Shown piece after piece: positions 52,300-63,782 of a stretch of 64,000 nucleotides of DNA. The notes under the pieces are model-generated. The model ran no database searches, was not told where the DNA came from, and saw only the letters and a list, made by a program, of their open reading frames with translations. The stretch covers positions 1,302,001-1,366,000 of the forward strand of contig CANTAL010000028.1 of NCBI GenBank assembly GCA_947650365.1. The letters are read 5' to 3'. Each line of letters begins with the position of its first letter. Within the stretch, counting starts at the first letter, position 1. The position numbers were made by a program, and so were the translations under genes. This stretch comes from Chamaelirium japonicum (taxonomy: Eukaryota > Streptophyta > Magnoliopsida > Liliales > Melanthiaceae).

Positions 52300-54247
52300 A
52301 CGCTTTGGTGTGTATTTTATGCATGAATTCGTGAAAACATCATGTGAATATATGATGGCATATATTTTCGTCGAGGTTCGGTGTAGATCATGCATATGGA
52401 TTGTGCTATGTATCATCTTTTTTTAGGTTCCGCACTGAATAGTAATATGTGATTACATGCTTTCGGGGGTCGGACCCCGGATTTAATTTTGTATTGATTA
52501 TTATTATGCATGTGATTTTTAGGGTTCTAGATGGGCGAGAGTGGAGGTTGACCACCCTCGGATCCCTGGCCATGTTTCTAGGATTGTTTCCTTTTTTTTC
52601 TAGCAAAATTGTACACGAACGAGCACTTGCTCGGAGTGTGTTAGTTTTTCGGTCACAGAAAGAAGGAGATGATGCTACATCCACGGTTCGGGCAAGCGGT
52701 ACCATGGCGTGCAAAGACCCGGCGAAAGCGTGCACGTTGGTGATGATCGGGATTGTCGTCGGAGATCGTGCAGAACGGAAGAGCAAGATATCTTGGTTGT
52801 GCTATTCAGGTTCAAGGGTCGGACCCTAGACTTGATTCAGTTTGGATGCTATTTCTGTTGATTCTCTTTACTTATTGTTTAGAGAACTCCGATGATAATT
52901 TTAATTATCTATCTTGCTTGTGAGTGTGTCTCTAGATCAGGCTTAGGGTTAGTACTTAGCTTATGAATTCATCGGTGTCTCTATATGGTTCTAACACGTA
53001 CGAATCCGGTGGCTAACTAAAAGGAAAGGTGGTAACCGCCCTCGTGGTAGTTTAGGTAGCCAAGTATTGTGCACCAAGATAGACGCAGTGTTAGATTTGT
53101 TTAGAGATAACTAATGTCCCCATAAGAAGTACGATAACCCTAGTGGGATGCCTTTTTCCCACATGGTCCTAGCGACCAAGTTAGGTTAGGATTCCACTAA
53201 GTGATACCCGTCCCTAGTTGACGTTTGATGGTAGCGTAAACTCATCATGATTTGGTTATGCCACAATTAGGTTGAGGTCCAGTGGAGGTTGTCGGATGTC
53301 CCTATTTAGCCAGCATCGAAACCTATAATAAGATAAAGTCTACTATGACATCAGGCATCAAATTATGAATGAGGCATCATTCTAGTGGGAGTCCTTTCCA
53401 CGTTGACCTTAGGTTAGGCTCTAGATCTTAGGATTATGGGCAAACTAGTGAAGTATCGGGATCCTTGGAATCTATGTAATATGATCCTTATAAGAAAGGC
53501 GAAAGCTAAGTATTCAAGGTAGGGACTATGATATTTTCCGAGGATACTAATGCTTTGCGGGAAGGTTTGTAATCCGGTCTAGTAGGAGCGTGGTAGACCA
53601 TGGTCTAAGTCTAGGAGGTCGTGACTTTTCTAGATATGCATAAAACCTCATAAAGAAAGGATGTATAAGAGGTTCCCTCCAAAAGGGAGTCCCTGGCCTC
53701 CACAATCAACCGGCTAAGGGTCTGGGTGGGAGGTACGCAGTTTGATATTCCCACCAGGTGAGAGCTGTGTTTCCTTCCATGCTGGTTCACCTAGTGGTTT
53801 CCTTCGGGACATGGAGGATGCCGGTGGCAGTGGGTGACGATTTTTTCCTGCACCGTGGGAGCCTATGAACCCCCCTGCCGACACCACCTAGATTTGTGGG
53901 AAGTATCCGAAAGCTTATGTGAAGCCACCATTGCTGCGCACGTGGGTCACATAAAGCTGGCCAAAAGGAAACTGGGAGGTCTTTCAGTTTGCCATGGGTA
54001 ATTCTGATGAAGATTGGGTCGTAAAAACCCAGTTGACAGAAGCGGTTGTATGCTCTCACCGAGATATTGTCTCCAATTCAAGGCCGATAGTCTCAGTGCT
54101 CGAGCCCAGGTAATTTAGATTCCTGGATGTCTCCACTTGAGGTAGTGAAGACATAGTGGCTGGAGTAAACATTATCTATTTTTAAATTCTATAAAATAGA
54201 TTGTAGTATACCCTAATTTTTGCTTTAAACCATTGTTTACAGAAATC
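52300..54247 (+). other. long leader of the copia element
   Basis: About 1.95 kb between the primer site and gag. Open frames here (for example 52449-52829) show no domain. Nothing else recognised. Long leaders are known for this copia group. Confidence 0.6.
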
Positions 54248-54965
54248 ATGACCAAGCTCGACCCCCTTGCCTCCATCCTTAATGATAACAAACTTACAGG
54301 ACCAAACTACGAGGACTGGAAGCGTAACCTGATACTCGTCCTAAGGGTTGGCAAACACAATTGCCCTAAGCACCCCTTAATCGACCATGCCGGGACCAAG
54401 TGCTATTGAGGCTCAATTGAAGGAATGAAAAGACTGGCTAGATGTTGATGAGATATGCAAGTGCTACATAGTGGCATCCTTGCAGACCGTCCTTCAGAAA
54501 CAAGTCAAAGACATGACCTTCGCTTCAGACATGATGCTCTATTTAAAGGAAATATTCGAGGGTCGTAGTCGGGTAACTCGTTACCTGACCATCAAGAAAT
54601 TGGTGTCCACGAAGATGACAGAGGGGACTTTAGTTCAGGATCATATGTTGAAATTATTTGGCTATGTGAATGAGCTTGGTTCCTTCAATGTCATCTTGGA
54701 TGCAGAGATCCAGACCGATATTTTTCTAGCGTCTCTATCAAGAACGTTTGAGGGCTTCGTTACCAACTTCAACCTTAACCGGTTGGAGATGTCTAACGCA
54801 GAGCTCCTAGCGACGCTCCAAGCGATAGAGGATGGGATAAAGGCAGGAGCCCAATCCCTGAATGTAGAGCGGAATTCTTCTCTGAAAGCCAAAGGCAAGT
54901 TTCAGAAAAGAAAGTCTAAGAAGCCCGTGAAGATGGGTCAGGTGCAGTCGCAGGTTCCTAAGTAG
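54248..54965 (+). pseudogene. copia gag, frameshifted
   Basis: Starts MTKLDPLASILNDNKLTGPN (54248) in one frame, then shifts frame around 54410 and continues from about 54471 with the UBN2-type gag domain (HMLKLFGYVNELGSFNVILD, FNLNRLEMSNAELLATL). A basic KFQKRKSKKP region ends at a TAG (54963-54965). The zinc-knuckle remnant after the stop reads YFRYGKKGHWKAE, with the expected cysteines replaced, so nucleic-acid binding would be lost even if read through. Confidence 0.88.
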
Positions 54966-55040
54966 AATGGTCCGGCGAAGCCCAAAGGATAATATTTTCG
55001 ATACGGCAAGAAGGGGCACTGGAAGGCTGAGACAGGTATA

Positions 55041-58000
55041 TCTCAAATCCACATAGTGGAATCCCTTGTAGCATCCAGTTGTTCTCCAGTTTCATGGATT
55101 GTGGATTCTGGTTCCACTAACCATGCTTGCAATAATTTGCAGGGGTTCAAGGAGATAAGAAAACTGGGTGATGGGGAGATAATCCTAAGCATGGGAATTG
55201 AGGCCGTGGCAGAGGCTGAAGCAGTTGGAGATGTCGTCTTGCAGTTTCTTGATGGAAGAAGTTTATTACTTAGAGATATACTTTATGTACTGTCCTTGAG
55301 ACGGAATTTAATTTCTGTTTCCTTATTGAATAATGAAGGTTTTTCAGTTTTATTTGATGCTTCTGGTGTGTCAATTAAATTGAATGGTTCCTTTGTTTGT
55401 AAGGGAAAGACACAGAATGGTCTCTATGTAATTAACTCCAATCAGAAGCAGGATAATATAACTGAAGCTTGTGTAGTTAATTCATTTAAAAGAAAAAATC
55501 CCTCAGATAATCCAACACTCCTTTGGTATCTAAGGCTTGGACACATAGCCTCAGACAGGATTCACAGGTTGGTTAAGGTAGGACTTTTAAGTCCAGATGT
55601 TTCAGAAAATCTACCGACGTGTGAGTCTTGTATGGAAGGCAAGATGACTAAAAGATCTTTCCAAGCCAAAGGTAGTAGATCTCAGGAGGTATTAGAGTTG
55701 GTACACACTGATGTATGTGGGCCCATAAGTGTCTGTGCTATAGGAGGCTTCGAGTATTTCACCACCTTTATGGATGATCACTCGAGATTTGGATACATAT
55801 ATCTAATGCGGCGAAAGTCTGAATCCTTTGATATGTTCAAGGAGTTCAGAGCTGAAGTAGAAAAGCAGACGGGTAAAAGTATCAAGTCTCTTCGATCGGA
55901 TCGAGGAGGCGAATACCTATCGGATGAATTTATTGGGTACCTACGTAAGCATGAGATCGTATCCCAGTTGACTGCACTAGGGACACCACAACAAAATGGT
56001 ATATCTGAGAGGAGAAACCAAACTTTGTTAGACATGATTCGGACTATGATGAGTTATGCAACATTGCCACCTAGTTTTTAGAGATATGCCTAGAGACGGT
56101 AGCATATACTTTGAACTTTATTCCATCAAAGTCAGTACCTCTAACGCCTTGGGAGCTGTGGTTGAAGCGAAAGTCAAGCCTACAGCACTTTAGGATTTGG
56201 GGCTGTCCAGCACATGTGCGGAAGGACAAGCGAGATAAGATGGAGTCAAAGACTAAGGTATGTCTGTTCGTTGGGTATTGAAAAGGGACAAAGGGTGGTT
56301 TATTTTATAATCCTGAGGATAGAAAGGTTATCGTCTCGACGAACGCCATATTCCTGGAGCAGGATTATTTAATAGACCATAAGCCCACCAGTAAAGTAGT
56401 TCTTGAAGAATTGCTTGGTACTGATAGGAGTACGCAGACAGAAAATGTAGTGGGAGCCGATACCACTAAGATAAACGATACTGTAGAATCGACTCTTATG
56501 GAATCACCGCAGGCTCGTCATAGTAGAAGAACCACAAGTGCTCCTGATAAATACATTGGAGAAGCCTTCATGGTAGATCCAGAGTTTCAGGAGGATGATC
56601 CTCTGAACTATGACGAAGCGATGGTATCCTCTGACCATGCAGCATGGCAGGAAGCCATGGAGGCAGAACTGACATTGATGTCCCAAAACTCGATCTGGAC
56701 ACTTGTAACACCACCTCATATCATTAAACCTGTTGGATGTAAGTAGGTGTACAAAAGAAAAAGAGGTCCGGATGGTACCGTTGAGACTTACAAAGTTAGA
56801 CTAGTCGCTAAGGGTTATACCCAGCGATAAGGGATCGACTATGACGAAACCTTTTCGCCAGTGGCTATGCTTAAGTCTATCCAGATTCTCTTGTCCATTG
56901 CAGCCCATTATGATTAGGAGATCTGGCAAATGGACATCAAGATCGCATTCCTCAATGGGGATTTGGAAGAAGACATCTATATGTCTCAGCCTCCAGGCTC
57001 TGTCGTAAAAGGTCAGGAAAGTTTGGTGTGCAAGTTGCAAAGATCCATTTATGGACTGAAGCAAGCATCCAAAAGTTAGAACATGTGTTTTGATCAGGCT
57101 ATCCATTCTTATGGATTTGAGCAGAACATGGATGGACCATGTGTTTATAAAAGAAACGATAAGACTGTAGTAGTTTTTCTAGTGCTTTACGTAAATGATA
57201 TCCTGCTCATTGGAAATGATGTTGGAACGTTGTCTACAGTGAAAATGTGGTTATCCTCTCAATTTGACATGAAAGACCTGGGTAAAGCGAGTTATGTTCT
57301 GGGGATCAAGGTAACTCAAGATCGCTAGAATAAGACTCTCTCACTGTCACAGTCAGCCTACATAGATACTATCTTGGTCAAATTCAGTATGCATAACTCC
57401 AAGAAGGGATTGGTTCCATTCAGACATGGAATAAAACTGTCCAAGGATCAGGGTCCTAAGACTCCTGAGGAGAGGGCAGAGATGCAGAAGATACCTTATG
57501 CTTCGGCTGTAGGGAGTCTGATGTTTGCTATGCAGTGCACGAGACCAGATATATGCTATGCAGTAGGCATGATGGGCAGGTATCAGTCAAATCCGGGTCC
57601 AAGGCATTGGACTACTGTGAAAAGTATACTCACGTATCTCCGTAGGATGAGAGATTATGAGTTAGTTTACTCTTCACAGGAACTGATGCCGATTGGATAT
57701 ACGGATTCTGACTTTGCATCAGATCCAGAATCCAGGAGATCGACGTCAGGGTTTGTGTTTTCACTAGGAGGAGGAGCTGTCAGTTGGAGGAGCGTGAAGC
57801 AGGGATGCATCACGGATTCGACGACAGAGGCTGAGTACATTGCGGCGTGCGAAGCAGCTAAGGAGGCGGTGTGGCTCAAGAAGTTCCTCATGGACTTAGG
57901 ATGTGTACCGGGAGATCAAGATCCTATTGTCTTTTACTGTGACAATAGTGGAGCGGTAGCACAATCCAAGGAGCCAAGATATCACCAGAAGAGTAAGCAT

Positions 58001-58171
58001 ATCGAGCGAAAATACTATATTATCCGGGACTTACAGAAGCGAGGGGAGGTTGCAGTGACTCAGGTGGTGTCTGCAGATAACATGGCGGACCCTTTCACAA
58101 AGGCGCTACCAACCAAGGCTTTTGAGAAGGACGTGAATGCCATGGGAGTTAAGACTATTATTCCCTGCTAG
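55041..58171 (+). pseudogene. copia pol (PR-IN-RT-RH), disrupted
   Basis: The segment 55056-56081 (341 codons) holds protease WIVDSGSTNHAC (D17), the integrase zinc finger H163/H170/C189/C192, and DDE residues D219, D282 and E318. A stop at 56079-56081 and a one-base loss near 56092 end this frame. The rest continues in another frame with stops near 56279, 56743, 56827, 56918, 57077 and 57326. Reverse transcriptase blocks ([34 protein letters not shown]) are visible, with the active site reading YVND rather than YVDD. RNase H (57374-58171) is open and includes GYTDSDFASDPESRRSTSGF and TEAEYIAACEAAKEAVWLKK. Clearly dead. Confidence 0.92.
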
Positions 58172-58185
58172 GCCAAGTGGGAGAT

Positions 58186-60129
58186 TGTTGTAGCTCGTGT
58201 GTCCTGAGCGTGGATTTTCTGTATTAATATTAATAAAGATGACTTTGGTTATTGCTTTAATTAGAATACTACTTTGGTATATGTTAATACACATATAATA
58301 ATAGGACCCTAGGAAACACAGTAGGCCACTAAGGCACATAGTGGATCCATACTTGGGAGACCCAGTGGATCAGTTCTGTGTAGACCTAGAACTAGTTCAC
58401 AGCTTTGGTGATGCCGGTCGCTTTACCGAGAATAAGCTGTTGGCAGGTAGAGGATATGGTGAAGTCTCCACCACGGGAACGTGGGATTCCCATTCACCTG
58501 ACCAAGCACGATGATCGTGTAGAACAGGAACCAAGACGGTGCATAGTTCAATGATTCAGACACTGGTGCATAAACCGTCTTACTACTATAGATAATCCGT
58601 CCTTAACCCTGAGGGACCATGCTCACTGGGCTAACTAGTTGTGTGGTACTTTGATGTGCCAACGTGTACGGACCTTCCATAGTCCAATACCATGGTACGT
58701 TGGGTTAGGCACTTGGGTGGCATGCAATCCCTACAGGTTATCCGAAGTCCAGTGATGGATGGGTGCGTTTTGATGAGTCAATCTGTCCACATAATTAACC
58801 CAGGCCTGGTGGTTGTCAGTATGACTGACGATGTTCTGGATGCTAGGCATAGTACCAGAAGGTGTGTGGTGTTATAAATGACAAGTCATCAAACCCTAGT
58901 CAGATGATCGATCGGGATCTGACGGTGCTCCCCACCGCCCGAGTCGTATCATGGCACCAGTAATAGGAGGGACTAAGGATTATCGGAGTATAGTAGAGAG
59001 CAGGGTTACAAGGGAGTAACATAAGTTTATGATCACTAGCGTTTAACTCGCGTCGCACTCTGGGTGGCTACGCGGGTTAATCGGATTAGGCTGATTAACG
59101 GAACTTTCGGTGTGTCACCGGAATAGTTAATCAGGGATCCGGTTAGAGCTAGAGATCTCAAACCCTGAAGGTTCCACCCTATCATTGCGTATAGGAATTG
59201 TTCTCCGACCTGGTTGGATACGTTGGATGTAAAGTAACACGATAGAGCACAAGCCCGGAGCCTAAGAACCTAATTCACATGTGTTAGGAGCCATAGGGAT
59301 ATTTTGGTAAATGCTAAAATATAGTTCATAACATATTAATATGGATCTTAGAATGAGCGGAATAATTCCAGGAGCTCATAGGGGCTGACGGAACTCGATT
59401 CCGAGTAGCGCACCTCACTCAATCTCTCTTTCAGTTTTTCACTTTTCGTGAAGGGCGTTTTTGTCCAGGCTTCACGATAGACACTTGGAAACCCTAAAAC
59501 TGACCCCTCCTCATCCTAATCTCTTTAGGGCCGGCCCTAGCTTGCGTATGGCACTAGGAAACTGGCCCTATATGTAGAATGGAGGGGGAGGGGCCGGCCC
59601 TAAGGTGCTCCCCCTCTCCTAATACCCGACCCCCTCTCCCTTTCTCCCTCTTTGAGGTTTCGGCCAAAGAAGAAAGAGGAAGAAGAAGGAAGAAGAAGGA
59701 GGAAGGAAGGGGAAGGAAGAAGAGAGAAAGATAAAGAGGAGATCTACCGGCATGCCGTCGTCTTCGCAACGAATTCCTCCGTCGGCTCGTAGTCCTTGCA
59801 CTAGAGACGGGACTTCGAGGATTCCTCAATTCGCAAAGGACAAGGTGCTATTCGATAGCTTCCCTTGCGATTCAAGTGTGGTTCTTCATCATTCCGTCCT
59901 CTCCGGATCATAGATCCATAAGGTATGATGATTCTAAACACCTAACTAGATGCATGCATGTCTTCCGTAGATCATAGTATTCCTCTAGGGTGTCCGCACA
60001 TATGCTAAGATCATAGATTTACATATAGATTGTTTTGTAGAATTAATTGTAATGAAACATACACCGTATGATCTTCGGATCTATCTTTTGTTTCCGATGC
60101 GACTCTTATAAACGGATCCAATTCCAACA
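58186..60129 (+). repeat. 3' LTR of the copia element
   Basis: Starts TGTTGTAGCTCGTGTGTCC after GCCAAGTGGGAGAT and ends TTCCAACA. Colinear with the 5' LTR with scattered substitutions and small indels (for example a short deletion near 58708 where the 5' LTR has CCCGGCTGACG). Confidence 0.95.
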
Positions 60130-60291
60130 TTAACTCCCCATCTAATCCGAACCATATCTCGGTATCTAATTGTTTCTAATTGTCCATAATTGTCTCGATT
60201 CTTTTGTTCTCAGTTTTATTCATTTATAAGGCCTCCTTTTAATTAACTCAATGACCTATTTAGTGAAGAGATATAGTACTTGTTGTTGGTA

Positions 60292-61340
60292 TGTGTTGGG
60301 ACCAGATTAAAATTTTTAATCTCCCCTAAGCATGCGATCAATTAAACGGATATGAAATTGTACTTTGGGGTGATCAACCCTTTGTAGATCAGTTGGTAGA
60401 ATCAAAGCCAAAAATTCTCCTTAACTCTGATCATCTTTAAATTTTAACTGGACATCGAAGACTTCGATCCGAAACTCCTCGAAGTGGAATCACATCGATC
60501 AGAATTCTGTAACTCCGGAAACAATTCTTGGAGTGCAGACCAGACGTTTTGAAAAAATACCATCAGTTTTTCCTCCGAGATCTGATTGCTATAAAACTTT
60601 ACGAGCACGTAGGCGCCTTCGTTCCGAAGATCCTCAAAGTGGAACGAAGTCAATCCGATCTGTAGATCTCTCGAAACAATTCTTACATTGTAGCTATATT
60701 GCTGCAGATTCTGCGTAAAAATTTCTGCGCATTGGTGATCAACCTCCTCGCAATCTTCAACCACGTATTCCTCACTTCGCTCGAGAATCGGCCCGGTGGG
60801 AGGCCTTTCTTGTAATCCCGAGGAAGATGGAGAGCTACCTTGGATTAGTGTTGATCTCCAAGATCAAACCCTCGCACACGAGAGAGAAAGAGAACAAGAG
60901 ATTGGAGATTGAGGGGACGACTAGGGCTTGCGGCATGCATGGCTGGCCCCCTCTCTGCCCTTTCCCTTTTATAGCCCTTCCGGATAAGGAGAGGGGTGGA
61001 TAAGGCTTTGAAACAGTCAAGGCCAGCCCCCTCTCCCTATCTTATTTGTGTTGGACGAATAAACAAGGGGGGCAGTTAGGGTTAGACCCGGTCAAAACTT
61101 ATCCCCTTGATTCTCACTCTGTGTGATGGTGGCACATGTCCGGGGTGCCTAGGGCACCCCAATGGTCAATTTAATCCAATACTCACTTATTATTAAAGCC
61201 CATATATATATCTCATATATATATATAATTAATAATAATAATTCCCTCATGATCATATACAAGTCTCGAGTCGCTTTGGACCGCAGTATCATTCTAACTC
61301 ATAATCTAGCGTAGTCTCGGAATTGCATGCATGCTAGACA
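60292..61340 (-). mobile_element. LTR-like segment, minus strand
   Basis: On the minus strand it contains a strong TATA block GGGCTATAAAAGGGAAAGGG (near 60953-60975), a purine-rich leader, an imperfect internal duplication of about 140 bp (around 60463-60540 and 60610-60690) that gives the spurious open frame 60444-60764, and an end ...GGTCCCAACA at 60292. It follows directly a copia gag remnant in the same orientation. No primer site is seen, so it would be a 3' LTR. The outer boundary near 61340 is uncertain. Confidence 0.5.
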
Positions 61341-61349
61341 TTCGATTCG

Positions 61350-61987
61350 TTAGATTAACCTTAGGGCGTTTGCCTCACTCTTCACCTTGAACCCGTCTTC
61401 TACTGTCTGGAGAGCTCCTAGAAGATCTGCATTTGTCATCTCCAACTTGTTAAGGTTGAAGTTTTTAACAAGGCCTTCAAAGGCTCCAGACAGAGACGCA
61501 AGGAAGATATCAGTCATAACCTCGTTATCCAACACAATATTCATGGTAGCAAGTTCGTTCTGGAACCCAAGCATTTTCAACATGTGATCCCGAACTGGCA
61601 TCCTTTTGGAGAATTATCCCGAACTAACGAGCTTTTTCATTGTGAGGTATCACATGATGCGGCTATGCCCCTCAAACATTTCTTTGAGGTAAAGCATCAT
61701 GTCAGAAGCGTCAGACATTTCTTCGACTTGCTTCTGTAGAGTTATCTGCAAGGAGGCTATGATATAGCACTTGTACATAACATTCTATATCTCGCCAGTC
61801 GGAGAATACCTTGGTCTCTGCCTCAGTGGCATCTAGACCTGGTAGGTTAGGTTCTGGAGTGGTCAGGGCCATGTTGTGTTTATTGATCCTCAGTACTAGA
61901 CATGAGGTTACGCTTCCAGTCCTTATAGTTACGACCCGTAAGCTTATTATTATTAAGGATGGCAGATAAAGGGTCTAGTTTTGTCAT
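61350..61987 (-). pseudogene. copia gag remnant, minus strand
   Basis: Begins MTKLDPLSAILNNNKLTGRN at 61987, the same start as the gag of the neighbouring copia element, then loses frame several times. The last open part (61350-61601) reads MPVRDHMLKMLGFQNELATM and NFNLNKLEMTNADLLGALQT. Pol is absent; the LTR-like segment follows within a few bases, so this looks like an internally deleted copia derivative. Confidence 0.85.
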
Positions 61988-62378
61988 CTCAAAAACTAAT
62001 AAGAGTATATTAGAATGCTTATTAAACTCATTTTATGGTATTTTTAAAATGAGTCAAATTATTAAGGATGGCAAATGTCAACGCTACCCTCAAATCAATA
62101 TCTATGGATCAATTTTTTCATGTATATGAGATCTCGGATTCAGATACACCCGCCGAGGGGGCAGTGTGTAGCGTCCTCCACTCACACCAGGTCTCTAGGA
62201 CCCAATCCAAATATGCCATAAACGGGCTATGATGGATCATGGTTTTCTTTTGGCCAGCCCCTCGTGATCTCCATACAAAGGTAGCCTCACGGGTACTTCG
62301 GATGCTTACCCCCGAGCCTAGGGAGTCACGACACAGACTCGCGGCCCCCACCAGGGTAGGAAAAGCCCTTCTCTCTTG
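61988..62378. other. unassigned region
   Basis: A short A/T-rich part with ATTAAGGATGGCA repeated from the gag start (near 62060), then GC-richer sequence from 62140 that continues into the tandem duplication. No gene recognised. Confidence 0.4.
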
Positions 62379-62799
62379 GCATTGTGACCACCATATCCCA
62401 AAGGAGACTGCTAAGCGTCCGGCATGACAAAACACACAGACTGGCATCAAGGAGTCAATTGAATGACCAAAGCATCGGTTGCTTCCACTTGTTGCCTTCT
62501 TCGACTGACAGACAAGGAACCCCCCTCTTCTTCTCTTCATGTATGTGGGCTGCCTGCCCCGTCCCATCCCGAATGGACGAACAGGAACAAACAAGCAAGC
62601 TGAAGAAAGGCGCGAGAGAGAGAGTTGATACTCCACTAACCTCCCCTCTTCCATAATTAGTTGAAACAGAAACAGCCGGATGAGCCTCGGCCTCGCTCTG
62701 CTAACAGAGCATCAAATCCGGAAGATTCTTTCCGACGAATGACGTGCGTCAGGCGACGATCCCAACCAAGGCTATCGTAAGCTTGACCCGCTACCACTG

Positions 62800-62899
62800 C
62801 ATCCGTCCCTGATCTTCGAGCCGCGCCGTCAAAGTACATTTCCCACGGTTTCTGCACTTCGATTGTCATCACTTCTTCATCTGGGAAGTTGAAGGCCAA
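62800..62899 (-). pseudogene. gypsy RNase H scrap, copy 1
   Basis: Encodes VQKPWEMYFDGAARRSGT, the start of the Ty3/gypsy pol RNase H domain (first catalytic Asp in YFDG); similarity stops after RRSGT. Only about 25 residues are recognisable; the open frame 62657-62899 extends further without similarity I can see. Confidence 0.6.
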
Positions 62900-63435
62900 G
62901 GGTCAGGTATAGTAAGCTCGAAGACCGCCACGTCAATCTTGGACTGAGTCTATACGAGGGGGATGTTGAGACATACTATCACTAGGACAGTAGTTGGCTG
63001 TAGTCCAGGGGCATTGTGACCACCATATCCCAAAGGAGACTGCTAAGCGTTCGGCATGACAAAACGCACAGACTGGCATCAAGGAGTCAACTGAATGACC
63101 AAAGCATCGGTTGCTTCCACTTGTTGCCTTCTTCGACCGATAGACAAGGAACCCCCCTCTTCTTCTCTTCATGTATGTGGGCTGCCTGCCCCGTCCCATC
63201 CCGAATGGACGAACAGGAACAAACAAGCAAGCTGAAGAAAGGCGCGCGCGAGAGAGAGAGTTGATACTCCACTAACCTCCCCTCTTCCACAATTAGTTGA
63301 AACAGAAACAGCCGGATGAGCCTCGGCCTCGCTCTGCTAACAGAGCATCAAATCCGAAAGATTCTTTCCAACGAATGACGTGCGTCAGGCGACGATCCCA
63401 ACCAATTCTATCGTAAGCTTGACCCGCTACCACTG

Positions 63436-63535
63436 CATCCGTCCCTGATCTTCGAGCCGCGTCGTCAAAGTACATTTCCCACGGTTTCTGCACTTCGATT
63501 GTCATCACTTCTTCATCTGGGAAGTTGAAGGCCAA
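63436..63535 (-). pseudogene. gypsy RNase H scrap, copy 2
   Basis: Same as the copy 632 bp to the left, but YFDGAARRSGT reads YFDDAARRSGT. It belongs to the second unit of the tandem duplication. Confidence 0.6.
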
Positions 63536-63782
63536 GGGTCAGGTATAGTAAGCTCGAAGACCGCCACGTCAATCTTGGACTGAGTTTATACGAGGGGGAT
63601 GTTGAGACATACTATCACTAGGACAGTAGTTGACTGTAGTCCAGGGGCTCTGATGATCCCGTTCATGGCATCATCTTGATTGACTCTTTCGGTAATGGAT
63701 TGTCCATCTGGTTTTGTCCTAAGTCTTCAACCTATAACTGAAAATCCTAGTACGCTCCAAGCAATCGCTCGTTTTCTAGGTC

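Larger units (their letters stand above)
50343..60129 (+). mobile_element. Ty1/copia LTR retrotransposon, degraded
   Basis: LTRs 50343-52285 and 58186-60129 (1,943 and 1,944 bp), initiator-Met primer site, a leader of about 1.95 kb, gag (54248-54965) and pol (about 55041-58171) with stops and frameshifts, and purine tract AGTGGGAGA before the 3' LTR. The target duplication is TTAAT (50338-50342) against TTAAC (60130-60134), 4 of 5. Protein order PR-IN-RT-RH confirms copia; LTR length and RNase H sequence suggest the Angela/Tork side, tentatively. LTRs show moderate divergence by eye, so it is older than the neighbouring Athila-like insertion. It cannot move by itself. Confidence 0.95.
62379..63648. 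repeat. 632-bp direct tandem duplication, 2 copies
   Basis: Copies start at GCATTGTGACCACCATATCC (62379 and 63011) and end GTAGTCCAGGG (63010 and 63648). Differences are sparse: several substitutions, and extra CG bases in the GCGCGCGCGAGAGA stretch of copy 2. Both copies include the RNase H scrap below and a GAGAGA stretch. Confidence 0.93.

Noticed and set aside
52449..52829. 126-codon frames on both strands in the copia leader.
   Set aside because: No recognised domain, located between primer site and gag; overlapping frames on both strands point to chance.
62118..62654. 178-codon minus-strand frame and its relatives in the second duplication unit.
   Set aside because: No recognisable domain; the copy at 63087-63290 differs in frame and length, so it is not conserved as protein.
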